This document shows positions 50,295-57,781 of a DNA stretch of 64,000 nucleotides, piece after piece (the first letter of the stretch is position 1; each line of letters opens with the position of its first letter). The notes beneath the pieces were generated by a model, which did not search any database, was not told the DNA's origin, and saw only the letters and a program-made list of their open reading frames with translations. Location of the stretch: assembly GCF_000317835.1 (NCBI RefSeq), contig NC_019793.1, positions 558,001-622,000 on the forward strand, read 5' to 3'. Source of the stretch: Deinococcus peraridilitoris DSM 19664 (GTDB lineage: Bacteria; Deinococcota; Deinococci; Deinococcales; Deinococcaceae). The translations under genes and the position numbers were made by a program.

Positions 50295-51740
50295 TTACTT
50301 GCCAAGCCCTTGCAGGAGGCGCTGAGCTTCCTGGAGGTGCTGCTGAATGCTCGGCAGCATCTGGCTGGTGAAGGTTGCAATGAGGCGCCTGGGATCGTTG
50401 TTCTGATTTTGATTGGCGTTGCCCGTCGTGCCACCCGTCGCTCCGGTACCGCCCGTGGTGCCACCGGTCGCGCCGGTTCCGCCCGTGGTGCCACCCGCCG
50501 TGCCGGTGCCGCCGGTTCCCGTGGTTCCGGTCGTGCCGCCAGTCGTGCCAGTTCCACCCGTACCACCGGTTCCAGCTGTACCACCAGTGGTGCCACCCGT
50601 CGTGCCGGTAGTTCCGCCCGTCGTGCCACCGGTCGCACCAGTTCCGCCAGTCGTGCCGGTGGTGCCACCGGTTCCCGTGGTTCCACCGGTGGTACCAGTT
50701 CCCATGGTGCCACCGCCCGTGGTACCGGTTCCTGTCGTGCCGCCTGTACCACCGGTACCACCCGTCGTGCCACCCGTTGTACCACCGCTTTGTTGGCCGC
50801 CCCCGGTATTGCAGTTATTGACGCCGGAACCCGACTGACCACCGGAGTTGCCGCTACTGAACAGCGTTCCATCGCAATAGCGCTTGTAGAGATCTACCGT
50901 CTCACGGTGGGCGGCGACCTGTTGCGTCATGTAAGCAGCGTCAAACGCCGTACCGGTCAGACGGCTGAGGGTGTTGATGTTCTGCAGCTGCTGGGTATTC
51001 GGCTGTTGCGGCAGCCGCCCGCCGAATTGCCGGGCAAGCGCGGTAAGCTGCTGCGAGGACCGCTGATGCTCGCGGATCATCCGTTGCGCGTACTGAACGA
51101 CTGCCTGATTCTTGGAGTTTCGTACAGCAAGCTGCGAAGAACGAATTTCGTACTGGTCACTGCGTGCGGCCTTGTCCAGGAAGCAGATCTGGTTGTTGTC
51201 GAGACCACGTAGCGTTTGCGCGCCGCTGGCCGCACCGCCCGTCGTGCCCCCAGCTCCCGTGGTCCCAGTACCACCAGTGGTGCCACCGGTCGCGCCGGTA
51301 CCTGTTCCCGTCGTGCCGCCCGTGGTGCCACCGGTTCCAGCTGTACCACCAGTGGTGCCACCGGTCGCTCCGGTACCGCCCGTCGTGCCACCGGTCGTGC
51401 CAGTTCCGCCCGTGGTGCCACCCGCCGTGCCGGTACCGCCGGTTCCCGTGGTTCCGGTCGTGCCGCCGGTCGTGCCAGTTCCACCCGTCGTGCCACCCGC
51501 CGTGCCGGTACCGCCGGTTCCCGTGGTTCCGGTCGTGCCGCCGGTCGTGCCGCCTGTCGCCCCGGCACCACCTGCCGTGCCGCCAGTAGCCTGACCAGTC
51601 GCCACGAGGCAAGAGATTTCCGGCATATTGCCACCCTGTTGGTTACCAGACTGGTTCTGTTGATTATTTTGTTGTGCAGTTGCAGAAAAACCAAGGGCGA
51701 GCATTGAGGTAAGTGTTAAGCACGTCAGGGTATATTTCAT
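50295..51740 (-). CDS. Secreted DUF4142 protein with two long Gly/Thr tracts
   Basis: 481 residues. A signal peptide (MKYTLTCLTLTSMLALGFSATA) is followed by a Gln/Asn-rich start, a Gly/Thr tract at about 51-170, the DUF4142 helices (ICFLDKAARSDQYEIRSSQL, QRMIREHQRSSQQLTALA, GTAFDAAYMTQQVAAHRE) at about 178-290, a second Gly/Thr tract at about 311-440, and a last helix (LIATFTSQMLPSIQQHLQEA). The last helix looks like the missing end of the DUF4142 bundle, so tract 2 interrupts the domain. DUF4142 is a ferritin-like four-helix family of unknown role. Four Cys remain in the mature chain. GGGAG precedes the ATG. Confidence 0.82.
   Translation of the reverse strand: MKYTLTCLTLTSMLALGFSATAQQNNQQNQSGNQQGGNMPEISCLVATGQATGGTAGGAGATGGTTGGTTGTTGTGGTGTAGGTTGGTGTTGGTTGTTGTGGTGTAGGTTGGTGTTGGTTGGTGATGGTTGGTAGTGGTTGGTTGTGTGATGGTTGGTGTTGAGGTTGGAASGAQTLRGLDNNQICFLDKAARSDQYEIRSSQLAVRNSKNQAVVQYAQRMIREHQRSSQQLTALARQFGGRLPQQPNTQQLQNINTLSRLTGTAFDAAYMTQQVAAHRETVDLYKRYCDGTLFSSGNSGGQSGSGVNNCNTGGGQQSGGTTGGTTGGTGGTGGTTGTGTTGGGTMGTGTTGGTTGTGGTTGTTGGTGATGGTTGGTTGTTGGTTGGTAGTGGTGGTGTTGGTTGTTGTGGTGTAGGTTGGTGATGGTTGGTGATGGTTGNANQNQNNDPRRLIATFTSQMLPSIQQHLQEAQRLLQGLGK
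50416..50803 (-). repeat. Gly/Thr codon repeat tract 2
   Basis: A low-complexity run of GGN and ACN codons encoding GGT/GTT units, placed inside the DUF4142 domain. It contains a near copy (from about 50469) of the 75-bp unit found in tract 1. Confidence 0.85.
51221..51594 (-). repeat. Gly/Thr codon repeat tract 1
   Basis: A similar low-complexity run before the DUF4142 helices. Confidence 0.85.
51396..51545 (-). repeat. Two tandem 75-bp units in tract 1
   Basis: The block starting at 51396 recurs at 51471 with few changes, a period of exactly 75 bases (25 codons), so the frame is kept. Confidence 0.75.
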
Positions 51741-52172
51741 GTTGGCTCCCTACATAACAGAAAAGAATGGTATGCTTGCAGTTTAGCACTGCATCCACAA
51801 ATAAACGGTGTCCAACTGTCTATCAGAGACTCCTATGATATCCTCGGCGACCTCCTTAATACACAAACTGGCACTCGACATGTATCTCCTTTTGTCTATC
51901 TCGCACGGGTGTTTGTCTTTGGCGAAGCGCATAAATTACGCTTCATCCGTTTACCAGAGCAGCGTTCAGTTCGTTAAAGCCGAGCCAATGTTCGCCCCTG
52001 CGCACTTGGGCCCTTTTGAATTTGCCGTCTCCTCGCAGCCATACGCAGGCAGGCGAAGTCGGTGTGCAGGCCGTCCGCGTCCGATACGTCCTCTCCTGCT
52101 CCGTCAGCTCTCCGGCTCCGTCAGGGTTCAGCCTGGCCCGAGTGCACCTGTGGTGCCCCTACAATGCGCATG
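51741..52172. other. AT-rich intergenic region
   Basis: No supportable gene. About 51750-51970 is clearly AT-richer than the neighbourhood and includes the upstream region of the DUF4142 gene. The cobS promoter is at its right end. Confidence 0.4.
52160..52165 (+). promoter_or_regulatory. -10 box of cobS
   Basis: TACAAT lies 7 bases before ATG 52173 and 4 before ATG 52170. Confidence 0.5.
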
Positions 52173-52898
52173 ATGCGTTCACTGCTGCGCGCCGCCCAGT
52201 TGGCCCTGACCTTTCTGACGACCCTGCCCTTGCCGCAGCTTCGGTCCGTACAGCCCGACGAATTCCGCCGGGCAAGCAGTTTCTATCCGCTTGCGGGGTA
52301 CGTCGTGGGCGCGTTCGTGGCCCTCACCCTCTGGGGAGCGCAAGGCCTCGGCCTTCCAGCAGGGGTGGGGGCGGCGCTGGCGCTGGCGGTATGGCTGGGC
52401 GTCACCGGCATGCTGCACTTCGACGGGCTGGTCGACTGCGGTGACGCGCTGCTGGTGATGAAATCTCCGGCACGGCGCCTGGAAATTCTGCGTGACGTGC
52501 ACGTCGGGGCGTTTGGCCTTGCCACCGGCGTCACCGCCCTGCTGCTCAAGTGGAGCCTGCTCGCCGCCGTGTCCGGTCCGCTGTACGTGGTGGTCGCGGC
52601 TGTCGTGGCGCGACTGGTCGTGCTCGCGCCCATGCATTTCTTTCCAGCTGCCCGGCCGGGGTCGCTGGGTGCGAGCGCACGACAGGGCTGGTGGCCCCTC
52701 GCCCTGGTGTTGACCCTGCCGGTACTGCTGCTGCCGCAGGCCTGGCTGGGCCTGCTTGCCGCACTCGCCATGGCCGTGCTGGTCGGCCGCTTCGCCGCCG
52801 CGCGTCTGGGGGGAGGCCTGAACGGTGACGCCTATGGGGCGGTCATCGAAACTGCCGAGATCGCTGCACTGCTCGCACTGGTGGCCTCGCGTGCCTGA
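52173..52898 (+). CDS. cobS: Adenosylcobinamide-GDP ribazoletransferase (cobalamin synthase)
   Basis: Joins adenosylcobinamide-GDP to alpha-ribazole, the last step in cobalamin assembly, in the membrane. About 241 residues with several membrane helices, the N-terminal [11 protein letters not shown], the metal motif [14 protein letters not shown], and [13 protein letters not shown] near the end. Three in-frame ATGs (52164, 52170, 52173) cluster; 52173 suits the -10 box. The stop overlaps the start of cobC by 8 bases. Confidence 0.92.
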   Translation: MRSLLRAAQLALTFLTTLPLPQLRSVQPDEFRRASSFYPLAGYVVGAFVALTLWGAQGLGLPAGVGAALALAVWLGVTGMLHFDGLVDCGDALLVMKSPARRLEILRDVHVGAFGLATGVTALLLKWSLLAAVSGPLYVVVAAVVARLVVLAPMHFFPAARPGSLGASARQGWWPLALVLTLPVLLLPQAWLGLLAALAMAVLVGRFAAARLGGGLNGDAYGAVIETAEIAALLALVASRA

Positions 52899-53514
52899 AC
52901 GGCAATGGCCTGAGCGGGAGTGGCTAGAACTGTGGCTGGTACGCCACGGAACGAGCGCCCCCAACACCGAACGGCGGTATCCCGCTCCAAACGAGGACGC
53001 GCCGCTCAGCACGGAAGGCCGCTCGCAGATGCGCGCCCTGGCCCCGCTCCTGCCGCCGGGTGAGGCATGGGTTTCTCCCGCGCGCCGCACACGGGAAAGC
53101 GCCGTGCTCTCGGGCTTTCCGCAGGCGCATGAAACGAATGCACTGCGTGAAGCGCACTTCGGCGTGATGGCCGGCCAGACCTGGGCCGCGCTCGAAACGA
53201 ACTTTGGCGAGGCGCCGCGCCGCTGGATCGAGGCCCTGTCCTGCCCGGACGCCGACGACGGCCCACCCGGTGGTGAAACGGGGCGCGCTTTTCACGCCCG
53301 GCTGCAGGGCTGGCTCGATGAACTGCCCGAGCACGGCGTCGTGCTGGCCTTTACCCACGCGGGTCCAGTGCGGGCGGTCTTGCAGCTCACCTTGCCGCTC
53401 GGCGCGCTGGAAATCTGGCCGGGCCGCGCGGCAGTGCTCCGACGGGCCGCCGGAGCGTGGTGGCTGGTCGGTCTGAACTGGCCCCCACCAGCTCCACGCT
53501 TGAACGCTGAGTGA
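52891..53514 (+). CDS. cobC: Histidine phosphatase, probable alpha-ribazole phosphatase (CobC)
   Basis: Branch-1 histidine phosphatase: the catalytic [29 protein letters not shown], and the second His in [15 protein letters not shown]. CobC removes the 5'-phosphate in the alpha-ribazole branch. The family is broad, and the role is inferred from its 8-base overlap with cobS. The GTG start is inside the end of cobS. It has 207 residues. Confidence 0.83.
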   Translation: MPERQWPEREWLELWLVRHGTSAPNTERRYPAPNEDAPLSTEGRSQMRALAPLLPPGEAWVSPARRTRESAVLSGFPQAHETNALREAHFGVMAGQTWAALETNFGEAPRRWIEALSCPDADDGPPGGETGRAFHARLQGWLDELPEHGVVLAFTHAGPVRAVLQLTLPLGALEIWPGRAAVLRRAAGAWWLVGLNWPPPAPRLNAE

Positions 53515-53665
53515 AGGTTTCCGGCGCGCCAGCGAGAGGCAGGCAAGGCTATAATCACGCCGCGTGCCCTGCCCGTGCCGGCACCGGATTTGCAACGCTT
53601 TGCTGGACAGCTGCTGGGTATTCCTGCCTTGCTCCTTCCCGCCATGCGGGTTCAGGAAAGGAACA

Positions 53666-55045
53666 TTGACCTTGGGTCTCATTGTCATTTCGAACCGCGA
53701 GCCGTACGCGCCTCGCAAATCCGAGAGCGGCGACATTCAGTGGGTACCATCGATTGGTGGACTGACCGCTGCCCTCGATCCGGCCCTGCAGCACGCCGGG
53801 GGCACCTGGATTGCCTGGGGCGAGGAACACCCCCACATTGGCAGCGTGGAGCTGCCCACCGAACGTCCACGGTACCGACTGGAACGCCTCAAGCTCAGCG
53901 AAGCCGAGGTCCGTGATTTTTACTACGGCTTCTCGAACCGGGCCCTGTGGCCCATGAGTCACTACTTCATCGGGCGCGCGCGTTACCTGCGCTCCTCCTG
54001 GAGCGCCTATCAGGCCGTCAACCGCCGTTTCGCACAAGCGGCGGTGCAGCGCTATCAGGAAGGCGACCTGATCTGGGTGCACGACTACCAGCTGGCGCTG
54101 GTCCCGAAGATGATTCGCGAGGCGCTGCCAAACGCCAGGATCGGCTTTTTCTGGCACATTCCGTGGCCGTCCTCCGAAGTCTTCCGGACCCTGCCCTGGG
54201 ACCGTGAGGTGCTGGAGGGCATGCTGGGCGCCGACCTGATCGGCATGCACACCGAGGACTACGTGCGTCACTTCCGCTCGGGCTGCGCAATCGCACTGGG
54301 CGCCGAGACCACGCCGCAAGGCGTGCGTCATGCCGGGCGGCTCTCGCGGGTGGTGTCCCGTCCCATCGGCATCGAGACCGAGGTGTTCGAGTCCATTGCC
54401 AGTTCGCCCGAGGTAGAAGCGGCTTCAGAGCGTATCCGGCAGGGGCTGCAGACCATGATGCTGCTCGGGGTGGACCGCCTCGACTACACCAAGGGCATTC
54501 CCGAGCGTCTGGAAGCCTTCGACGCGTTCCTGGACGCCTACCCCGATTTCAAGCGGCAAGTGACCATGGTGCAGGTGGCCGTACCCAGCCGCGAGCGCGT
54601 CGAGTCCTACCGGCAGCTGCGCGTTCAGGTGGAAGGACTGGTAGGGCGCATCAACGGCAAACACGCCGAGAGTGGCTGGTCGCCGATTCACTACATCTAC
54701 CGGGGCCTGTCGCGCGAAGAGCTGATCGCGCATTACCGCGCGGCCGACGTCATGCTGGTCACGCCGTTGCGCGACGGCCTGAACCTCGTCGCCAAGGAGT
54801 TCGTGGCGAGCTCACGCGACGGCGCGCTGATTCTGTCGAAGTTCGCCGGCGCATCGTCCGAGATGCCCGAGGCCATCCACGTCAATCCGTACGACCACGA
54901 CGGCCTGGCGCAGCAATTGATGCAGGCCATGCGCATGCCGCTCGACGAAAAGAAGGCGCGCCTGCATCAGCTGCGTTCGCGTCTGAAGCAAAGCAACCTG
55001 CGCGCCTGGAGCGAAAATTTTCTTTCGGAGCTGGCGGCCACATGA
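53666..55045 (+). CDS. otsA: Trehalose-6-phosphate synthase
   Basis: GT20 enzyme making trehalose-6-phosphate from a nucleotide-glucose and glucose-6-phosphate. Motifs include LIVISNREPY, IWVHDYQLALVPKMIR, GVDRLDYTKGIPERL and LVTPLRDGLNLVAKEFVAS. The frame runs back to GTG at 53564, but TTG at 53666 has AGGAAAGGAA just before it and begins at the first conserved strand, giving 459 residues. TATAAT at 53550-53555 is the probable promoter. The stop overlaps otsB. Confidence 0.93.
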   Translation: MTLGLIVISNREPYAPRKSESGDIQWVPSIGGLTAALDPALQHAGGTWIAWGEEHPHIGSVELPTERPRYRLERLKLSEAEVRDFYYGFSNRALWPMSHYFIGRARYLRSSWSAYQAVNRRFAQAAVQRYQEGDLIWVHDYQLALVPKMIREALPNARIGFFWHIPWPSSEVFRTLPWDREVLEGMLGADLIGMHTEDYVRHFRSGCAIALGAETTPQGVRHAGRLSRVVSRPIGIETEVFESIASSPEVEAASERIRQGLQTMMLLGVDRLDYTKGIPERLEAFDAFLDAYPDFKRQVTMVQVAVPSRERVESYRQLRVQVEGLVGRINGKHAESGWSPIHYIYRGLSREELIAHYRAADVMLVTPLRDGLNLVAKEFVASSRDGALILSKFAGASSEMPEAIHVNPYDHDGLAQQLMQAMRMPLDEKKARLHQLRSRLKQSNLRAWSENFLSELAAT

Positions 55046-55788
55046 CCCTGCCGGAAGCGCTCGTTCGTCTGGCAGACTGGCCGCTGCTGATTCTGTGCGA
55101 TTACGACGGCACGCTGGCGCCCATCGTCGCCCGCCCGGAGGACGCCCGGCCCGAGGAGGGCGCCCGAGCAGCCCTGCAACGGCTGCTGCATCACCCCCGC
55201 CATGAGGTGGCCGTCATCACTGGGCGCAGTGTGGCGGCAGCTCAGGGATTTCTGAATACGTCTGACCTGACCGTGATCGGCCTGCACGGCATGGAATGGC
55301 CCGGCGAGCCCCCCCCGAGGGCTGACCGGGAGGCGCTGAGCCAGATCAGCCGTCAGCTGCAGCCGCTGATCGACCGTGAGGGTGTGTTCGCCAACCTGCC
55401 CGGTTTGCGCCTGGAGGACAAGGGCTGGACGATGGCGGTGCATTACCGCAATGCCCCAGCAGAACTTCACGCGGCCATCGAGGACTTCCTGACCGGCGTA
55501 AATCTGCCCCCAGGCTGGGAAACGGTCGAGGGCAAGAAAGTGCACGAGTTTCGCCCGGGCGGTTTCGGCAAGGGCCGCGCGGCCCTCACGTTGGCACGGC
55601 GCTTTCCAGAACACCACCCGGTATTTCTGGGTGACGATGTCACGGACGAGGAGGCGTTTGCTGCGGTGCTGGCGTTGGATGGCACGGCCGTCAAGGTCGG
55701 CGAGGGCGAAACGCTCGCGCCGCATCGCCTGGACAGTCCGGCCTGGGCGGTAGCGCTGCTGGAGCATTGGGCCGGTCAAGAGGCCTGA
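55042..55788 (+). CDS. otsB: Trehalose-6-phosphate phosphatase
   Basis: HAD-superfamily enzyme that completes trehalose synthesis, an osmotic and desiccation protectant. The nucleophile motif is LILCDYDGTLAPI, motif III and IV are seen in FRPGGFGKGRAALTL and VFLGDDVTDEEAFAAV. It starts with an ATGA overlap on otsA. It has 248 residues. Confidence 0.93.
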   Translation: MTLPEALVRLADWPLLILCDYDGTLAPIVARPEDARPEEGARAALQRLLHHPRHEVAVITGRSVAAAQGFLNTSDLTVIGLHGMEWPGEPPPRADREALSQISRQLQPLIDREGVFANLPGLRLEDKGWTMAVHYRNAPAELHAAIEDFLTGVNLPPGWETVEGKKVHEFRPGGFGKGRAALTLARRFPEHHPVFLGDDVTDEEAFAAVLALDGTAVKVGEGETLAPHRLDSPAWAVALLEHWAGQEA

Positions 55789-55821
55789 GCTTCGCGTGGC
55801 GCGAACGCTCTGCTGCTCTGC

Positions 55822-55827
55822 TAGCCT
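55822..55827 (+). promoter_or_regulatory. Leaderless-type -10 box of cobT
   Basis: TAGCCT lies 6 bases before the ATG at 55834. Confidence 0.6.
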
Positions 55828-55833
55828 GACCTG

Positions 55834-56916
55834 ATGAGCGACCTCGAAGCGCGTTTCCACGACCTCCTTTCCCAGATCGTGCCGGTGGATTCGGCCGCCG
55901 CTGAGCGCGCCCGCGCCCGGCAGGACCAGCTCACCAAACCTCCTGGCGCGCTTGGGGCGCTCGAGGATCTGTCCGTGCGGCTGGCAGCTGTTTTTGGCAG
56001 CGAGCGGCCCACGCCCGAGCGCGCCGCGGTGATCGTCTGCGCCGGCGATCACGGCGTCACCGACGAGGGCGTCAGCGCGTTTCCGGCCAGCGTGACTCCC
56101 GCGATGGTCGCCAACTTTCTGATGGACACCCCCAGCGGTCCGGGAGGCGCCGCGGTGAACGCCTTGTCGCGCAGTATCGGCGCGCGGGTATACGTGCTTG
56201 ACGTGGGCGTGAACGCCGCGCTGCCCGAATCGCCGCGCCTGATCGCTGCCAAGGTGCGCTCCGGCACACGAAACCTGCGCCGGGAAGCCGCGATGACGCG
56301 CGAGGAGACTCTGCAGGCCGTCTTTGCGGGCGTGCGGGCCGCCGAACAAGCGATCGCGGACGGCGCCGACCTGCTGGTGGCCGGTGAAATGGGCATCGGC
56401 AACACCACGCCCGCTGCCGCCGTGACGGCGCGTCTGCTGGCGCTCGATCCGGCCGACGTCACGGGGCGGGGCACCGGCGTGGACAACGCACAGCTCGACC
56501 ACAAGATCACGGTGATCCGCGACGCGCTGGCCCGTCAGGCGAGCGCGCCGACTGACCCGCTGGGCGTGCTCGCCGACCTGGGCGGACTGGAGCTGGCCGC
56601 CATGCTGGGCGTCATGCTTGCTGGAGCGCGCGCCCGCAGGGCCGTAATTCTCGATGGGTTTGTCGAGGGCGCTGCCGCCCTCATCGCGGTACAACTGCAG
56701 GCGCGCGTGCGTGATTACCTGTTTCCGGCGGGTCTGTGCGCCGAGCGTGGACACGGCGCGCAACTCGCTTATCTGGGCTTCTCACCGCTCTTTGACCTGT
56801 CGCTCCGGCTGGGCGAGGGCACGGGCGGCGTGCTGGCCGTACCGCTGTTTCGCGCCGCCGCCGCGTCCCTGCGCGAGATGCTGACCTTTCAGGAAGCCGG
56901 CCTGCTGGGGGACTGA
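55834..56916 (+). CDS. cobT: Nicotinate-nucleotide-dimethylbenzimidazole phosphoribosyltransferase
   Basis: Makes alpha-ribazole-5'-phosphate for the lower ligand of cobalamin. Conserved blocks are DQLTKPPGALGALEDL, VICAGDHGVTDEGVSAFP, GEMGIGNTTPAAAV, GRGTGVDNAQLDHK and the C-terminal Glu-containing LDGFVEGAAALIAV. Length 360 is typical. It has its own promoter; the cobS-cobC pair is 2.3 kb upstream with otsAB between. Confidence 0.95.
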   Translation: MSDLEARFHDLLSQIVPVDSAAAERARARQDQLTKPPGALGALEDLSVRLAAVFGSERPTPERAAVIVCAGDHGVTDEGVSAFPASVTPAMVANFLMDTPSGPGGAAVNALSRSIGARVYVLDVGVNAALPESPRLIAAKVRSGTRNLRREAAMTREETLQAVFAGVRAAEQAIADGADLLVAGEMGIGNTTPAAAVTARLLALDPADVTGRGTGVDNAQLDHKITVIRDALARQASAPTDPLGVLADLGGLELAAMLGVMLAGARARRAVILDGFVEGAAALIAVQLQARVRDYLFPAGLCAERGHGAQLAYLGFSPLFDLSLRLGEGTGGVLAVPLFRAAAASLREMLTFQEAGLLGD

Positions 56917-56940
56917 CTCCCGCTCGATCTGGCTCCCCGC

Positions 56941-57119
56941 TTAGCGAGTGGACGGGCCGCTGATGGCCTCGGCGCGATAGTGAGTTGGCACTGTACTCGG
57001 GGCGTTCTGGGCCTTCAAGACAGTGCCGATCACCCGGGTATCCTTGGTCCGCTTCGGGCAATCTGGCTGAATGTGCAAGATGAAGGGTGGTGCCTGGCAC
57101 GGGCTCCTCTTGGCCGTCA
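56941..57119 (-). CDS. Possible small basic protein, 59 residues
   Basis: A frame from ATG at 57119 reads MTAKRSPCQAPPFILHIQ and continues basic and Pro-rich to a stop at 56941. There is no clear ribosome site or -10 box, and no family is recognised, so this may be chance. The rest of the 56917-57324 gap is AT-richer toward the next gene and contains the palindrome CCCATATGGG at about 57217. Confidence 0.3.
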
Positions 57120-57324
57120 TACGGCGGCATGACTTGCGGTGGACACGATACACTGGCGAGCGCAGTATTTGATCCGCACGGTCAGACCGTTCCCTGTATA
57201 AATTTTTCTCATACCCATATGGGAAAAACAGCAGATTCACAAAGTAGAATGAAGAACAGGTGAACAGGACGCTCCAGGTGAGCCGCTTGTTCACGGAACG
57301 TCTTTTTTCTGTCTGAGGTCGAGC

Positions 57325-57744
57325 ATGGCAGCGCACCGTATCTTGTTGGTCGAGGACAACGAACTGGACATCGAACTCGCCCAGCTGGTGTTTCAGGAGC
57401 GCGGTCTCGACGGGCAGGTGGCCGTCGCCCGTGACGGTCAGGAGGCGCTCGATTACCTGCGCCGTCGGGGAGTCTTCGAGTCCCGTCCCGAAGGCCATCC
57501 TGCGCTGGTGCTGCTCGACCTCAACATGCCGCGGGTCAGCGGCTTTCAGGTGCTGAGCTCGGTCAAAAATGATCCCGACCTGCGGCACGTGCCCATCGTG
57601 GTGTTCTCGACTTCCAAGGTCGACCGCACCGCGTGCGAGGAGCTGGGCGCCGATGACTACGTTCCCAAACCCAGCAGTTTCGAAGCTTTTCTCTCGACGA
57701 TGCAGGATCTGACCAACACGTGGCTTGATCACCTGAGCGCCTGA
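57325..57744 (+). CDS. Single-domain response regulator (Rcp1/CheY-like)
   Basis: A 139-residue receiver: ILLVEDNELDIELAQLVF, phosphoacceptor Asp in LVLLDLNMPRVSGFQVL, VVFSTSKVD, and the Lys in YVPKPSSF, ending TNTWLDHLS. Relatives pair with phytochrome-type kinases. It is closely similar in layout to the island regulator at 36572. No kinase lies beside it. Confidence 0.88.
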   Translation: MAAHRILLVEDNELDIELAQLVFQERGLDGQVAVARDGQEALDYLRRRGVFESRPEGHPALVLLDLNMPRVSGFQVLSSVKNDPDLRHVPIVVFSTSKVDRTACEELGADDYVPKPSSFEAFLSTMQDLTNTWLDHLSA

Positions 57745-57770
57745 ACGCGGCGTGCCCCCGCAGCGCAGGG

Positions 57771-57776
57771 TAGGCT
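57771..57776 (+). promoter_or_regulatory. Leaderless-type -10 box of the acylase gene
   Basis: TAGGCT lies 5 bases before the ATG at 57782. Confidence 0.6.
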
Positions 57777-57781
57777 GGGCT

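Noticed and set aside
50413..51594. Long plus-strand frames rich in Pro and Val opposite the Gly/Thr protein
   Set aside because: They are the complement of the GGN/ACN codon repeats; signal peptide, ribosome site and DUF4142 helices are on the minus strand.
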